Shown here: positions 1 through 6,652 of the stretch, piece by piece
How positions within the stretch are numbered: position 1 is the first letter of the stretch
Layout: every line of letters starts with the position of its first letter
Assembly (NCBI GenBank): GCA_964462125.1
Contig: CAYWXT010000129.1
Span: 1 to 15,090 of the forward strand
Source: JAWLFY01 sp964462125
Lineage (GTDB): Bacteria > Planctomycetota > Planctomycetia > Pirellulales > Pirellulaceae
Length of the DNA: 15,090 nucleotides
Direction of reading: 5' to 3'
The notes under the pieces: model-generated
The model's input: the letters and a program-made list of their open reading frames with translations, nothing else
Database searches by the model: none
What the model was told of the DNA's origin: nothing
Translations under genes and position numbers: made by a program

Positions 1-2
1 GG

Positions 3-98
3 CGAATCTATGCCCAGCACGTCACGCAGGCCGACCGGGGCTGCGATTTTGACTTCCTGGAGGGGCGGACGCCGGGTGCGGAACCGGCTATCTTCTGA
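3..98 (+). CDS. 3' end of an unidentified gene (partial)
   Basis: The third forward frame is open from the left edge to a TGA at 96-98 and encodes the last 31 residues of a protein, ending in the short stretch EGRTPGAEPAIF. The frame reads as ordinary protein with mixed charged and aromatic residues. The gene lies 62 nt upstream of the aldolase gene on the same strand, so the two may be co-transcribed. Too little is visible to name a family. The call rests only on the open frame, its composition and its position. Confidence 0.5.
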   Translation, partial: RIYAQHVTQADRGCDFDFLEGRTPGAEPAIF

Positions 99-104
99 AC
101 GGCG

Positions 105-123
105 AGAAGTCTCTGCGACTTCT
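105..123 (+). other. Small stem-loop between the partial gene and the aldolase gene
   Basis: AGAAGTC (105-111) is the exact reverse complement of GACTTCT (117-123), with a 5-nt loop. No T-run follows on the plus strand. It could be a weak 3' structure of the upstream gene or a hairpin in the leader of the next gene. A 7-bp stem of this size can also occur by chance. Confidence 0.25.
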
Positions 124-160
124 GCTACGAACCGATTGTCGCTTTCATTGCAGGTAAGCC

Positions 161-1078
161 ATGAAGACTGCCCCCTTCGATCCCGACCATCTTTCCCAGT
201 CCGTCTTCGCAGTGCCGCCGCTCGCCCGGGACGCGTCGTTCGAGATCGACGGGGACGAGAACGACAAGATCATCCGATTCCTCGAATCGGGCGGCGTACG
301 ATCGCTGCTCTATGGCGGCAATGCGGTGCTGTACCACGTCCGGCTCAGCGAGTACGCCGACCTGCTTGGAATGCTGTCCGACGCCGCCGGTCCGGACACC
401 GTGGTCGTTCCGTCGATCGGACCGGCTTACGGTTTGGCGGTCGACCAGGTCGATGTGCTGGCCGATTTCGCTTTCCCAACGGTGATGCTGCTTCCCTCTC
501 GCGACATCGTCGACCAACCAGGGATCGCGGCCGGGATTCGCCGCATCGCCGAGCAACTCGGCAAGCCGATCGTGCTGTACCTGAAATTCGATCGCTGGCT
601 CGATGTCGATCTGGTCCGCTCGCTTGAGGCCGACGGCGTGATCTCCTGGATCAAGTACGCCGTGGTGCGGGATGACCCCAGTGACGATGACTACCTGCGC
701 GAGTTGCTCGATTCCTTTCCGGGGGAGCGGATGGTCAGCGGCATCGGTGAGCAACCCGCGCTGGTGCACCTCCGCGACTTCGGCATCACCGGCTTCACCA
801 GCGGCTGTGTTTGCGTCGCCCCGCAGCGTTCGACCGACATGCTCGGCGCGATCCAATCGGGTGACGACGAGACGGCGGAGCGGATCCGCCAGTGGTTCAC
901 ACCGCTGGAGGACTTGCGCAACGAGATCAACCCGATCCGAGTGCTGCACCATGCGGTCAAGGAAGCGGGGATCGCCGACACCGGCCCGCTGCCGCCGATG
1001 CTCAGCGACCTCGCCCCCGCCGATGTCCAGCGGATCGCGGCGGCAGTGGCGGGGATGACCGGAGGCGTTTCGGCCTAA
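161..1078 (+). CDS. DapA-superfamily (dihydrodipicolinate synthase-like) aldolase/lyase
   Basis: The 305-residue protein has the length and layout of the class I aldolase family that includes DapA and N-acetylneuraminate lyase. These are TIM barrels that bind pyruvate-like substrates through a Schiff-base lysine. The candidate lysine is K165 in the strand ISWIKYAV, and Y140 in IVLYLKF sits where the family's catalytic tyrosine falls. The GTTGE-like substrate loop of true DapA is replaced by YGGNAVLYHV (51-60), so lysine biosynthesis is unlikely and the substrate is unknown. The start is ATG 161, preceded by a weak AGG at 152-154 with 6-nt spacing. It converges on queE, with a strong terminator between the two. 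A TIM-barrel sugar isomerase-like gene nearby suggests sugar or keto-acid catabolism, but this is inference. Confidence 0.85.
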   Translation: MKTAPFDPDHLSQSVFAVPPLARDASFEIDGDENDKIIRFLESGGVRSLLYGGNAVLYHVRLSEYADLLGMLSDAAGPDTVVVPSIGPAYGLAVDQVDVLADFAFPTVMLLPSRDIVDQPGIAAGIRRIAEQLGKPIVLYLKFDRWLDVDLVRSLEADGVISWIKYAVVRDDPSDDDYLRELLDSFPGERMVSGIGEQPALVHLRDFGITGFTSGCVCVAPQRSTDMLGAIQSGDDETAERIRQWFTPLEDLRNEINPIRVLHHAVKEAGIADTGPLPPMLSDLAPADVQRIAAAVAGMTGGVSA

Positions 1079-1091
1079 GGCTCTCGAAGCG

Positions 1092-1143
1092 AAAAAGGGG
1101 TCAGGACTCTTTTTGCGTGAAAAAAGAGTTCTGACCCCTTTTT
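1092..1143. terminator. Bidirectional intrinsic terminator from a GGGGTCAGGACTC palindrome
   Basis: Positions 1092-1114 pair with 1121-1143 over 23 positions, with a single G:U pair (1105/1130) and the 6-nt loop GCGTGA. The stem core is GGGGTCAGGACTC, flanked by A5 on the left and T5 on the right, so transcripts from either direction would carry a stable GC-rich stem followed by a U tract. It begins 13 nt after the aldolase stop and 3 nt after the queE stop, exactly between two convergent genes. A degenerate relative occurs at 6607-6645, so it appears to belong to a dispersed repeat family. Confidence 0.85.
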
Positions 1144-1146
1144 CTG

Positions 1147-1899
1147 CTACGTCCCGCGCCGGTTCCCGAACCAGTGGATCTGCATCCGGTCGCAGTATTG
1201 GTAGCCGAACGATTCCGCCCGGCGTTGGAGCCAACGCCGCTTGTCGTTCAGGGCTTCGGCGGTGGTTCCCTCAGGCATGATCCAGACGTCTTCTGGAGCG
1301 GCGCCAAGTTGGGCAACGACGTGCTGGATTTCCTCCATGTTGTCGCTCGACTCGACGACGAATTTCAGTTGGCAATCGAGGGCCCGGTCGATCAGCCGCC
1401 GCATCGTTGGCAGCGGCATCCGCCGGGCCTCGTGCAAAGCATGCCAGCGGGCGTGTCGCGACGGATCCGGGGCGCTGCTGCGGAGTTTGGGGCTTAGGGA
1501 GAGCAGATCACATTCGATCGATACATCCAGGGTGCCGGCGGTTTCGATCGTCACATGGATCCCGGCGTTCCGCAGCGTGTGGCACAGTTTCGGCGCCGCG
1601 CGGGCCAGCAGCGGTTCGCCGCCGGTGAGCACCACGTACCGCAGCCCTGTCTCGCGAGCGGCGTCGACCAGTGGTTCGATACTGTACGTGAGCCCTTCCG
1701 GCTGCCATGAGGCGTAGGGGGTGTCACAGAAGTGGCACCGCAGATTGCAGCCGCTGGTGCGGATGAAAAAGCTTTCGGTGCCGGTGAGTTTGCCTTCGCC
1801 TTGTCGGCTGACGAAGGTTTCGGCGACGCGGAGCTTCCCCCTGGTCGGCGGCTGCTCCTCATGCAAGAATTCCGGCTGAATCATGGCGACAGTAGGCAT
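1147..1899 (-). CDS. queE: 7-carboxy-7-deazaguanine synthase (radical SAM)
   Basis: This 250-residue protein is a radical-SAM enzyme of the QueE family, which converts 6-carboxy-tetrahydropterin to 7-carboxy-7-deazaguanine on the way to preQ0 and queuosine. The N-terminus carries the family signature ETFVSRQGEGKLTG, followed by C51-x3-C55-x2-C58 (SGCNLRCHFCDTPYASW), which binds the 4Fe-4S cluster. The SAM-binding GGEP is at 93-96 and SLSPK is at 134-138, as in known QueE proteins. ATG 1899 is used here. ATG 1884 (five residues shorter) is equally possible, and neither has a clear ribosome-binding site. The gene is divergent from queF, with only about 18 bp between the two starts, so its promoter must lie within or very near the queF start. 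Confidence 0.93.
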   Translation of the reverse strand: MPTVAMIQPEFLHEEQPPTRGKLRVAETFVSRQGEGKLTGTESFFIRTSGCNLRCHFCDTPYASWQPEGLTYSIEPLVDAARETGLRYVVLTGGEPLLARAAPKLCHTLRNAGIHVTIETAGTLDVSIECDLLSLSPKLRSSAPDPSRHARWHALHEARRMPLPTMRRLIDRALDCQLKFVVESSDNMEEIQHVVAQLGAAPEDVWIMPEGTTAEALNDKRRWLQRRAESFGYQYCDRMQIHWFGNRRGT

Positions 1900-1917
1900 T
1901 CTTGGGGAGACGCAACA

Positions 1918-2292
1918 TTGAGTGGTCCAGCCGATTTTCGCGACACGCTGGAGGTGTTTGAAAACCCGAGCCCGGCGCGAAATTACACGATCGAGCACCA
2001 CTGCCCTGAATTCACCTCGGTTTGCCCCAACACCGGCCAGCCCGACTTTGGGACGATTGTCTTCCGCTACGTGCCCGACAACGTCTGTGTGGAGCTGAAG
2101 AGTTTGAAGCTCTATCTGCAGCGGTTTCGCACTGAAGGAATCTTCTATGAGGCGGTGACCAATCGAATCATGGACGACTTTCTTGCCGTCGTAAAGCCGC
2201 GATCGGCGACGGTGGAAAGTCGCTGGACCCCCCGCGGTGGTTTGCACAGCAACATCATCGTACGCTTTCCCGAGGATGGTTTCGGCGCGTAG
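1918..2292 (+). CDS. queF: NADPH-dependent 7-cyano-7-deazaguanine (preQ0) reductase, TTG start
   Basis: This short QueF-type (T-fold) enzyme reduces preQ0 to preQ1 in queuosine biosynthesis. The signature EFTSVCPNTGQPDF holds the catalytic cysteine (C36) and aspartate (D43). VELKSLKLYL and FRTEGIFYE are the family's substrate-binding segments, with E59 and E73. The chosen start is TTG 1918, because GGGGAG at 1904-1909 lies 8 nt upstream and no ATG is available between the queE start and the conserved region. The protein is then 124 residues, in the range of the short unimodular form. An in-frame ATG at 1861 would overlap the start of queE. Its divergent partner queE makes the precursor from which preQ0 is formed. 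The intermediate enzyme QueC is not in the window. Confidence 0.93.
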   Translation: MSGPADFRDTLEVFENPSPARNYTIEHHCPEFTSVCPNTGQPDFGTIVFRYVPDNVCVELKSLKLYLQRFRTEGIFYEAVTNRIMDDFLAVVKPRSATVESRWTPRGGLHSNIIVRFPEDGFGA

Positions 2293-2354
2293 CTGCCGAT
2301 TGCCAACCGTTCCCCCCTTCCAAAACGCCCCCACTCCAGCAAGCACGAAACACC

Positions 2355-3353
2355 ATGACGACGCCTGTCCTGCTCAGTGGATTTGCCGACGAGGCCGCGA
2401 ACGACAAATTGGCGGTCCAGCAATACGCCGCGTTCGCCGCGATCGGCCTCCGCTATTACTCGATCCGATTTGTCGACGTCGGCAACGGGATCAAGAATGT
2501 GATGAACTTGAGCGACGGCGAGATCGGGACGCTGGTCAAGATGCAGGCCGACTTCGGGTTGAAGGTCAGCAGCATCGGGTCCCCGATCGGGAAGGTGAAG
2601 CTACGCGACATTGACGACGGAACCGCCAACCGGTTCATTCCCTTTGACGACTACCTTGCCAACGACGTGCAGACCGCCTGCGACCGCGCCGAGGCGTTCG
2701 GGGCGAAGCTCATCCGCGGGTTTTCGTTTTATCACCCCAAAGGGACGAAACCGGAGGAGCATCTCGACCAGGTCAGTGAGCAGCTGGGGCAGATCGCCGA
2801 GCTCTGCGACCGGCGGGGGCTGACGTTTGGATTGGAGGTGGAGGCGAATCTGGTGGGGCAGACGGGAGAGCTGCTCGCCGATTTGGCCGCCAAGGTCGAC
2901 CATCCGGCGATGGTCACGATTTTTGACGGGGCCAACATTACGATGCAGGGTTTCACGCCGGACCAGGTTTACCGGCAGTACTTGGCGATGAAGCCGAGCT
3001 TGGGTTGGATCCACATCAAGGATTACTCCGATCCGAGCATCACCGGCCGGGTGGAGCATGTCGACGAGGAGGCGGCGAAGAATTTCGTCCCCGCCGACCG
3101 GGGTGACAGCGCTCACGAGGCGATCCTGCGCGACCTTCGCGACGCCTTGCCTGAAATCACCCAACGGCTTGCCGCCCGCGGCGTCGAAGGCTTCTTCATG
3201 GACCTCGAACCGCATTTGAAAGGGGGCGGTCAATTCGGCGGCTTCAGCGGACCGGATGGTTTCGGGGTCGCAGCCCGCGCGTTGTGCCGCGTGCTCGACT
3301 ACGTCGCTCTGCCCTACGACTTACGAACGTTTGACGACGTCCGGCCGCGCTGA
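2355..3353 (+). CDS. Xylose isomerase-like / AP endonuclease family 2 TIM-barrel protein
   Basis: The 332-residue protein matches the sugar phosphate isomerase/epimerase-like family, metal-dependent TIM barrels related to xylose isomerase and endonuclease IV. Likely metal ligands appear in family order: E161/E163 in GLEVEAN, D191 in FDGAN, H220 in HIKD and E285 in MDLEPH. There is no signal peptide, so it should be cytoplasmic. The start is ATG 2355, with no clear ribosome-binding site. It follows queF by 62 nt on the same strand and is followed by slyX after 10 nt, so slyX is probably co-transcribed. The family is large in planctomycetes and the substrate cannot be read from sequence. A sugar or polyol is most likely, and DNA repair is less likely because the protein most resembles the sugar-isomerase branch. 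Confidence 0.85.
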   Translation: MTTPVLLSGFADEAANDKLAVQQYAAFAAIGLRYYSIRFVDVGNGIKNVMNLSDGEIGTLVKMQADFGLKVSSIGSPIGKVKLRDIDDGTANRFIPFDDYLANDVQTACDRAEAFGAKLIRGFSFYHPKGTKPEEHLDQVSEQLGQIAELCDRRGLTFGLEVEANLVGQTGELLADLAAKVDHPAMVTIFDGANITMQGFTPDQVYRQYLAMKPSLGWIHIKDYSDPSITGRVEHVDEEAAKNFVPADRGDSAHEAILRDLRDALPEITQRLAARGVEGFFMDLEPHLKGGGQFGGFSGPDGFGVAARALCRVLDYVALPYDLRTFDDVRPR

Positions 3354-3363
3354 GTGCGGAACG

Positions 3364-3588
3364 ATGGACCAAGAACGCGAGCTTGAATCAAGGCTGATTG
3401 AGCTAGAGAGCCAAGTCGCGCATCTGGCTCGGCTTCACGAGCAGCTCAACGAGATCGTGACCGAGCAGGCCCTCGCCGCCGATCGCCAGCGGCGGACGAT
3501 CCAGCGGCTGATCGAGCAGATCGAGGAGTTGAAGATCAAACCCCAGCAGGGGGTGGATCCGCTCGATGAGAAACCGCCACACTATTAG
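3364..3588 (+). CDS. slyX: SlyX family protein
   Basis: This 74-residue protein is almost entirely heptad-like coiled coil (LESRLIELESQVAHLARLHEQL...), followed by a short tail ending in PPHY, the C-terminal signature of SlyX proteins. The start is ATG 3364, immediately downstream of the TIM-barrel gene stop, with a weak GGA close before it. The biochemical role of SlyX is not established. In enterobacteria the gene lies near the prolyl isomerase slyD, but here it sits at the end of a sugar-isomerase-like gene. Its TAG stop overlaps the stop of the convergent small gene by 4 nt. Confidence 0.85.
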   Translation: MDQERELESRLIELESQVAHLARLHEQLNEIVTEQALAADRQRRTIQRLIEQIEELKIKPQQGVDPLDEKPPHY

Positions 3589-3815
3589 CGGCGGCGGACT
3601 CGCTGGCGCCAATAGTCGACGCCCATCTCGTTCATCCGCTTGCCATCCAAGCAGACTTCGATGCGGTCCGTTCCAGTCGGTACCTCCTTCAATTGCTTGG
3701 CCGCCGCCTCACCACTGGGGGCTTCGACCGGGAATTCCGACAATACGCGAGCGTCGGAATCGATCTGTCGGATCGTGTAAGTTCGTGTTCCTGTGTCAAT
3801 GAACTCGGCAGTCAA
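3585..3815 (-). CDS. Small conserved-looking hypothetical protein
   Basis: I do not recognise this family. The frame encodes a soluble, mixed-charge protein of 76 residues if it starts at TTG 3815, which has a strong AAGGAG (3821-3826 on the plus strand) 5 nt upstream. A longer version from TTG 3851 adds 12 residues and has a poorer GAGG at 4 nt. The sequence is predicted beta-rich in the first half (TYTIRQID, ARVLSEFPVE) and ends with NEMGVDYWRQRVRRR, a basic tail that could bind nucleic acid. There is no signal peptide or membrane segment. It converges on slyX, overlapping its stop codon by 4 nt. Good codon usage and a good ribosome-binding site support a real gene. Confidence 0.6.
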   Translation of the reverse strand: MTAEFIDTGTRTYTIRQIDSDARVLSEFPVEAPSGEAAAKQLKEVPTGTDRIEVCLDGKRMNEMGVDYWRQRVRRR

Positions 3816-3942
3816 AACGTCTCCTTGGGACTTTGGGAAAAAGCTATTCAACAGGCCTCAACAAAAGCGATTCCGCCACCGCTGTCAACAGCAAGCCAGA
3901 AGGAGGATCGGCCAGAACGCTCGGATTGACCCAGGATTTCTG

Positions 3943-3979
3943 CGGGCAAACGGCTTTTCGCGAAAAAGCAGTTTGCCCG
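3943..3979. repeat. Palindrome with GGGCAAAC arms around TTTTCGCGAAAA
   Basis: CGGGCAAACGGCTTTT (3943-3958) pairs with AAAAAGCAGTTTGCCCG (3963-3979) around CGCG, with one mismatch and a one-base slip. It lies in the 270-bp gap between the small hypothetical gene and the EF-G-like gene, about 107 nt beyond the EF-G-like stop. It could act as a transcription terminator for that gene, but the long symmetric form also fits an intergenic palindromic repeat. The rest of the gap (3816-4085) shows only the ribosome-binding site of the small gene and the hairpin at 4062-4082. Confidence 0.6.
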
Positions 3980-4061
3980 TCGATTTCCACTGGTTGGGGG
4001 GGGCTTCCATCGGCGTCCGATGGGATGCCAGGGCCGGCGCGCACGCGCCCGCGTGGTGACG

Positions 4062-4082
4062 ATCCGGCTCGGCGGGCCGGAT
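4062..4082 (-). terminator. GC-rich hairpin just after the EF-G-like gene
   Basis: ATCCGGC (4062-4068) pairs exactly with GCCGGAT (4076-4082) around a 7-nt loop, starting 3 nt after the stop codon of the EF-G-like gene on the minus strand. No U tract follows, so it is at best a weak intrinsic terminator or a stabilising 3' hairpin. Confidence 0.35.
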
Positions 4083-4085
4083 GTA

Positions 4086-6137
4086 CTAATCCTCATCGTC
4101 ACTTGGGCGAAAGGTAGCGATGACTTCCTGTTGCACGTGCGCTGGTGTGCGTTCGTCGTGGCTGTGGTCCATGGTGAACGTCCCAGAGCCCGCGGTCAGA
4201 CTTTTCAAGTCGGTCGCGTAGCTCTGCAGTTCGCTCATCGGTGCGGTGGCCCGAATGACACAGGTGTCGGCGCCGAGCATCGTCGTATCGGTGACGCGTC
4301 CGCGACGGGTGGCCAAGTCGCTCGTCAGGTCTCCCATGTATTGACTCGGCGCGGTCACTTCGATTTCCACATAGGGTTCGAGCAACACCGGGTCGGCTTT
4401 GCGGACCGCATCAACAAAGGCCTTTTTGCCAGCGGTGATGAAAGCGATTTCCTTGGAGTCGACTTCGTGATGTTTTCCATCGTAGACCTGTACTCGGACG
4501 CCATACATCGGGTAGCCGGCAAAGGCGCCCTCGCGCAAGACTTGCCGGATGCCCTTTTCGATCGCTGGCATGAACTGTCTGGGAATCGACCCTCCCACGG
4601 TCACGTTTTCGAACTCGAAGCCGTTCTCATGGCTCTCCGGCAACGGTTCGATTCGCAGGTAGACCTCGCCGAACTGCCCGGCGCCACCGGTTTGCTTTTT
4701 GTGACGGCAATGCCCTTCGGCTTTGCCAACGATCGTTTCCTTGTAAGCGATCTTGGGGGGCGTCGTCTCCAGTTCGATCCCGTACTGGGACTTGAGTTTC
4801 TCCAGGGTCACGCGCAGATGAAGTTCGCCGAGTCCCCGGATCACGGTTTCGTTGGTCGCTGCGATCCGCTCCACGCGAAGACAGGGGTCTTCCGCCTGCA
4901 GCTTTTGGATCGCGGCGGAGAACCGGGTTTCGTCGGCATGGCTCTTGAGTTCAATCGCGAACCCGAACATCGGCTTGGGCAACGGCGGCGGGATCAATTG
5001 GGGTGGGTTTTCGGGAGTCGCTCCGCTGTGTAAGACGCCGTTGAAATAGATCTCGTCAATTTTTGCGACAGCACCGATCTCTCCGGGGCCGATCGCGTCG
5101 GCCTCGGCGTGCCCTTTTCCCTGCAGCCGCATTACGTGTCCGATCCGCAGCGCCTTGCGCTGGTCATCGAGATACAGTTCCGACTTGCTCCCGACCTTTC
5201 CTTGGTGCACTCGAAAGATGCCGAGCTTGCCGACGTGCCGATCGGTGGAGACGCGGAACACATGAGCGATCGTTGGCTTGGAGTCGTCGAACTCGGTGAC
5301 CAGCGGTTGATCGCCTTGGACAAAAGGGGGCGGGTTTCCCTCCTGTGGATTCGGCAGCAGGGAAGCGGTCACGTGCAGCAGTTGTGCGATACCAGCTCCC
5401 GTCCGTGCCGAGGCATACACGATGGGGACAAGATGGCCCTCGCGGAGCGCCTTTTCAAATGCGTCGTGCAACTGGTTCGGATCGAGGTCTTCCGGGCCCC
5501 GTTCGAGATAGGTTTCGGTCAACGCTTCGTCGACCTCCACCACCTGTTCGACGATCCTGGTGTGCGCGGTCTCGGCGGAACTGAATGCCGTGGCGTCGTG
5601 GGCGTCGGTTTCGAAGACGTCGATCACGTCCGACAGATCGGGTGTCGGTAAATTGATCGGCAGGCAAACATTGCCGAACACCTCGCGAATCTGGTCGGTC
5701 AATTGGTCAATTCGAGCCTCGGGGGCATCGATTTTGTTGATCAAGATCATCCGTGGCAGATTCCGCTCCGTGGCCACCTTCATCAGACGCCGGGTTTCAC
5801 TCTCGATCCCTTTGACCGCGTCGATGACGATCACCACCGACTCCACGGCCGGGAAACAGGCGATGGCGTGACCGATGAAGTCGGCCATGCCGGGAGTATC
5901 GATCAGATTGACGTGGTGTCCCTCGTGGTCGAAGTGCATCACGCTCGGCTGCAGCGAGTGCCGGTGCTCGCGTTCCTCCTCGGTGAAGTCGCTGACCGTG
6001 TTCCCCTCTTCGACACACCCCATCCGGCTGACCTCACCGGTGGCGAACAGCATCCGTTCGCTGAGCGAGGTCTTGCCGGAACCGGAATGGCCGCAGAGGC
6101 AGAGGTTGCGAATGGAGGCGGGATCGGGATGGGTCAT
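4086..6137 (-). CDS. Elongation factor G-like translational GTPase
   Basis: The 683-residue protein has the full EF-G architecture. The GTPase domain comes first, with P-loop GHSGSGKT at 16-23, DTPG at 80-83, NKID at 134-137 and a SARTGAG segment near 240. Domain II follows, then the ADETRFSAAIQKLQAEDP segment of domain III, the HKKQTGGAGQFG segment of domain IV and an EIEVTAPSQYMGDLTSDLATRRGRV domain V. The divergent switch I (EEGNTVSDFTEEEREHRHSL) places it in the EF-G-like paralogue group, like mycobacterial FusA2, rather than with canonical translocase EF-G. Its role in that group is unclear. ATG 6137 is chosen because GAGGAG lies 7 nt upstream. A TTG two codons earlier is too close to that site. 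It is probably monocistronic, with a tRNA gene 296 nt upstream. Confidence 0.92.
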   Translation of the reverse strand: MTHPDPASIRNLCLCGHSGSGKTSLSERMLFATGEVSRMGCVEEGNTVSDFTEEEREHRHSLQPSVMHFDHEGHHVNLIDTPGMADFIGHAIACFPAVESVVIVIDAVKGIESETRRLMKVATERNLPRMILINKIDAPEARIDQLTDQIREVFGNVCLPINLPTPDLSDVIDVFETDAHDATAFSSAETAHTRIVEQVVEVDEALTETYLERGPEDLDPNQLHDAFEKALREGHLVPIVYASARTGAGIAQLLHVTASLLPNPQEGNPPPFVQGDQPLVTEFDDSKPTIAHVFRVSTDRHVGKLGIFRVHQGKVGSKSELYLDDQRKALRIGHVMRLQGKGHAEADAIGPGEIGAVAKIDEIYFNGVLHSGATPENPPQLIPPPLPKPMFGFAIELKSHADETRFSAAIQKLQAEDPCLRVERIAATNETVIRGLGELHLRVTLEKLKSQYGIELETTPPKIAYKETIVGKAEGHCRHKKQTGGAGQFGEVYLRIEPLPESHENGFEFENVTVGGSIPRQFMPAIEKGIRQVLREGAFAGYPMYGVRVQVYDGKHHEVDSKEIAFITAGKKAFVDAVRKADPVLLEPYVEIEVTAPSQYMGDLTSDLATRRGRVTDTTMLGADTCVIRATAPMSELQSYATDLKSLTAGSGTFTMDHSHDERTPAHVQQEVIATFRPSDDED

Positions 6138-6433
6138 CGACAAGCTCCTCGGTCTTGGGAAAGCCGATGCCTGGCAGGCAATTCCGCCCGTCGGACACGG
6201 CCGATGGGTCGAGCCGCCAACGAAAGCGCGGCGAGTTCCCCAACAGCTTAACGCGATCTTGACGCGTCGGGGGACGGTGCCGGATGACGTCGACCCGAAA
6301 GATGACCTCGATCACCCGCCCCGGGTCGACGACGGGATAGCGGCTGCCGCGGTCCTCGTTCCGTTGACTCGCCCCATCGCGATTTCCATCGAATGTGACG
6401 TCTTGTGAACGAAATGGGCTAACTCGCGAAAAG
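6138..6433. other. Intergenic stretch between the EF-G-like gene and tRNA-Leu
   Basis: The 296 bases hold the GAGGAG ribosome-binding site of the EF-G-like gene next to its start and presumably its promoter. I see no convincing open reading frame, repeat or structured RNA here. Short open frames on both strands have arginine/proline-rich, out-of-frame composition. Confidence 0.5.
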
Positions 6434-6518
<85 letters not shown>

Positions 6519-6606
6519 TTGCCCGTGTTGGCATGCCGGCACGTGGCCGGGAGGGGCAAAGTTTCGCAAATCCGCCGCTGGCGTCAACGCCCCCTCGTAT
6601 CACCCT

Positions 6607-6645
6607 AAAAAAGGGGGCAGGACTCTTTTTCTAGAACTGACCCCT
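6607..6645 (-). terminator. Terminator of the HtrA cluster; degenerate copy of the 1092-1143 palindrome
   Basis: On the minus strand AGGGGTCAG (6645-6637) pairs with CTGCCCCCT (6620-6612), nine positions with one mismatch, followed by a T5 run (6611-6607). It starts 7 nt after the stop of the last HtrA-like gene, which makes it a convincing intrinsic terminator. The plus-strand left arm reads GGGGGCAGGACTCTTTTT, almost the same as GGGGTCAGGACTCTTTTT at 1097-1114, while the other arm has decayed. Confidence 0.75.
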
Positions 6646-6652
6646 CTCCTGC

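Noticed and set aside
125..1234. Long minus-strand open frame (369 codons) opposite the aldolase gene
   Set aside because: It lies wholly opposite a recognised gene, has no family resemblance, and long antisense frames are common in GC-rich DNA.
4020..5033. Plus-strand open frame of 337 codons opposite the EF-G-like gene
   Set aside because: It is antisense to a clear GTPase gene, with His/Arg/Gly-rich shadow composition and no ribosome-binding site.
6034..6315. Minus-strand open frame running from the EF-G start region into the intergenic stretch
   Set aside because: Its second half overlaps the GTPase P-loop region in another frame, and the composition is Arg/Pro-rich shadow.
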